DNA from: Zophobihabitans entericus
GTDB lineage: Bacteria; Pseudomonadota; Gammaproteobacteria; Enterobacterales; Orbaceae
Length of the DNA: 64,000 nucleotides
Direction of reading: 5' to 3'
Assembly: GCF_011745665.1 (NCBI RefSeq)
Contig: NZ_CP050253.1
Span: 347,418-411,417 of the forward strand
Numbering within the stretch: the first letter of the stretch is position 1; each line of letters starts with the position of its first letter. The translations under genes and the position numbers were made by a program. Below are positions 62,643 to 64,000 of this stretch, piece after piece. The notes below the pieces were generated by a model. The model was not told the DNA's origin and ran no database searches. It was given only the letters and a program-made list of their open reading frames with translations.

Positions 62643-63194
62643 ATGAATTCAATAATAAAAAATAATCGATATATATTTGTTTTAATGGGTGTATCTGGCA
62701 GTGGTAAATCTGCCGTTGCTAAACAAGTTTCAACGGTATTAGATGCGGCTTATTTAGATGGTGATTTTTTACATCCTAAAGCAAATATTATCAAAATGAA
62801 AAGCGGGCAACCATTGAATGATGATGATCGTATTCCATGGTTAGAATTAATCAATAATGCTGCTTTTGCAATGAGTAATGTGAGTCCAATTTCGCTTATT
62901 ATTTGCTCATCTTTAAAACGGCAATATCGGGATATTATTCGTCACGGAAACCAAAACATCTTTTTTATTTATCTAAAAGGTCGTTTTGAGGTTATTGCTG
63001 AAAGATTGGCTCAGCGTCAAGGGCATTTCCAAAAAACCGGCATGTTAAAATCACAATTTGATACACTTGAAGAGCCATCCAGAGAAGAGAGTGATGTTGT
63101 TGTTGTGGATATAGAACAACCATTAGATAAAGTGATTCAAGACGTCATCACAACAATTAAAGGCATTTGTCAGCAGCCAAGCGATTGTACGTAA
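62643..63194 (+). CDS. gntK: Gluconokinase
   Basis: GntK phosphorylates D-gluconate to 6-phosphogluconate for the pentose phosphate or Entner-Doudoroff pathways. The 183-residue protein has Walker A MGVSGSGKSAVA, then YLDGDFLHPKANIIKMKSGQPLNDDDRIPWL, CSSLKRQYRDIIR and HFQKTGMLKSQFDTLEEP, all family hallmarks. It lies 92 bases after the MFS gene, behind a hairpin. It gives the likely end point of the upstream operon: something is turned into gluconate. Confidence 0.94.
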   Translation: MNSIIKNNRYIFVLMGVSGSGKSAVAKQVSTVLDAAYLDGDFLHPKANIIKMKSGQPLNDDDRIPWLELINNAAFAMSNVSPISLIICSSLKRQYRDIIRHGNQNIFFIYLKGRFEVIAERLAQRQGHFQKTGMLKSQFDTLEEPSREESDVVVVDIEQPLDKVIQDVITTIKGICQQPSDCT

Positions 63195-63252
63195 TCATTG
63201 TATGACAGTAACATGCGATGACGGTGAATGATTGCAGTATAATGACTAGTTA

Positions 63253-63278
63253 AAACACCGCCCATTGAGGCGGTGTTT
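63253..63278 (+). terminator. Terminator-like hairpin after gntK
   Basis: A 10-bp perfect stem (AAACACCGCC/GGCGGTGTTT) around CATTGA; only TTT of the stem itself acts as T-run. Confidence 0.6.
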
Positions 63279-63306
63279 CAGATTGCTGACAAACCTCTCA
63301 ACTTTC

Positions 63307-63553
63307 CTAACTGGTTAATCCCATGTTAGGTTTTGATGGATAAGCTCGATTTTTAACAATTTCAGCAGCAGTATTACCATAAATGGTATAGTGAAGTTTA
63401 TTTTGTACGGTAGCGTAAAAGGTTTGTGCAATAGGTGAATTTTTATCGTAATCAACGGATACAAATTCGGATATATTCTCCAGCTCAAATCCATAATCAC
63501 AATAATACCAACACTTATAATGGCCTGTTCGATTTCGCGTTTCCCGATAAATT
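63307..63553 (-). pseudogene. Fragment of a RhuM-family gene
   Basis: On the minus strand a frame ending at a TAG (63307-63309) reads FELENISEFVSVDYDKNS, then TFYATVQNKLHYTIYGNTAA and SKPNMGLTS. This is the part of RhuM-family proteins (found in pathogenicity islands and mobile regions) that includes the conserved VQNKLHxxIxGxTAAE and MGLT. The frame has no ATG at a proper start and is closed upstream by a stop. It also lacks most of the usual length (about 300 residues). A different open frame across the same bases (63315-63569) is a shadow. Confidence 0.7.
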
Positions 63554-63554
63554 T

Positions 63555-63585
63555 ATTCAATAAAATCAAGTTGTTATATTTTAAC
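63555..63585 (+). repeat. Dispersed 15-base motif, copy 4 (extended)
   Basis: ATTCAATAAAATCAA followed by GTTGTTATATTTTAAC. It lies inside the possible split terminator (arms at 63523-63530 and 63584-63591). Confidence 0.65.
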
Positions 63586-63723
63586 GGAACAGGCTTTTTT
63601 TATGTCTTTTTTCAAGTGTCGATGAAACGATGTGTGAGATATCAAAAATTAATCCCTTGTTTTTAATTGCAATCTTATTCTATAGTACGTCCAATCTATT
63701 TTGACGGTTTAACAGGAAAAGTT

Positions 63724-64000
63724 ATGGTAAATAATTACACGTTACGCAGCATACGTTATATGCTCAGTCTTAGTGATGCCAAAATGGTTGAAATAGCTAA
63801 GTTAGGTGGAGTAGAAGTTGAACCTGAAGAGATGGTGAGTTGGTTAAAGCCTGAAGACGATCCGGATTATAAAGAGTGTTCTGATTATGTTATGGGACAT
63901 TTTTTAAATGGACTAATCTTTTTCCGTCGTGGCAAAGATGACCGTTTTCCTACACCTGAAGTCGAATCTGTTATGACGAATAATATCGTGATGAAAAAGT
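63724..64000 (+). CDS. DUF1456 protein, YehS-like, N-terminal part
   Basis: The gene runs off the right edge; 92 residues are visible. The repeat unit TLRSIRYMLSLSDAKMVEIAKLGGVEVEPEEMVSWLKPEDDPDYKECSDYVMGHFLNGLIFFRRGKD and the start of NNIVMKK match E. coli YehS (DUF1456), a two-repeat protein of about 156 residues with unknown function. AGGAAA lies a few bases before the ATG, and a T-run from an upstream terminator ends 120 bases earlier. Confidence 0.88.
   Translation, partial: MVNNYTLRSIRYMLSLSDAKMVEIAKLGGVEVEPEEMVSWLKPEDDPDYKECSDYVMGHFLNGLIFFRRGKDDRFPTPEVESVMTNNIVMKK

Noticed and set aside
63315..63569. 84-residue hydrophobic frame on the minus strand
   Set aside because: A different frame over the same bases matches RhuM-family proteins, so this one is a shadow of a decayed gene.

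Overview
The window is a 64 kb stretch of chromosome from an AT-rich gammaproteobacterium. Many proteins align closely with the Escherichia coli versions I know (BipA, ArgP, RpiA, PurA, RlmN, HflX, GroEL), and several E. coli gene neighbourhoods are kept: serA-rpiA-argP, grcA/ung, tsaE-amiB-mutL-miaA-hfq-hflX-hflK-hflC-purA, and fxsA-groES-groEL. The base composition, the 16S rRNA and the reduced gene set fit Orbaceae (Gilliamella/Orbus-type gut symbionts) best. That family call is an inference from memory and was not searched.

Layout. 1-5.1 kb: molybdenum cofactor genes (mobA end, mobB), an unusual CobB sirtuin, a membrane protein, a GNAT enzyme and typA/bipA. 5.1-10 kb: an unknown membrane-anchored protein, a GC-richer nested inverted repeat, serA-rpiA, argP, and the acetate/succinate transporter satP. 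10-13.5 kb: dnaK-dnaJ behind two sigma-32-type promoters. 13.5-19.5 kb: a LevR-type sigma-54 activator divergent from a lactose/cellobiose-class PTS operon (EIIA, EIIB, EIIC) that ends in a tyrosine-phosphatase-like enzyme instead of a phospho-glycosidase. 19.6-31.6 kb: housekeeping genes (grcA with an FNR box, ung, tusB, tsaE, a short amiB, mutL, miaA, hfq, hflXKC, purA).

31.7-43.5 kb is a biotin-independent malonate decarboxylase island. mdcA, an mdcC-mdcD fusion, mdcE, an NCS2-family permease, mdcG and mdcH lie on the minus strand. Divergent or nearby are an amidase-signature enzyme, a DMT exporter-type protein, a LysR regulator and mdcB. Together they can make and load the special prosthetic group and decarboxylate malonate to acetate. 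The amidase and permease suggest that the real food may be a malonate precursor such as malonamate or a ureide.

43.6-49.1 kb is a complete rRNA operon (16S, tRNA-Ile, tRNA-Ala, 23S, 5S) with promoter, boxA sites and terminator. 49.4-57.5 kb: a CpxR/CpxA-like two-component system, an M15 carboxypeptidase, rlmN, a PilW-like lipoprotein, mntP, groEL-groES and fxsA. 57.6-63.3 kb: tRNA-Phe, then a GntR(LacI-type)-controlled cluster joining a Gfo/Idh/MocA dehydrogenase, an IolI-like isomerase, an MFS sugar-acid transporter and gluconokinase. This looks like a route that feeds a cyclitol or keto-sugar into 6-phosphogluconate. The window ends with a decayed rhuM fragment and the start of a yehS-like gene.

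No CRISPR array, prophage, complete insertion sequence or obvious defence system was seen.
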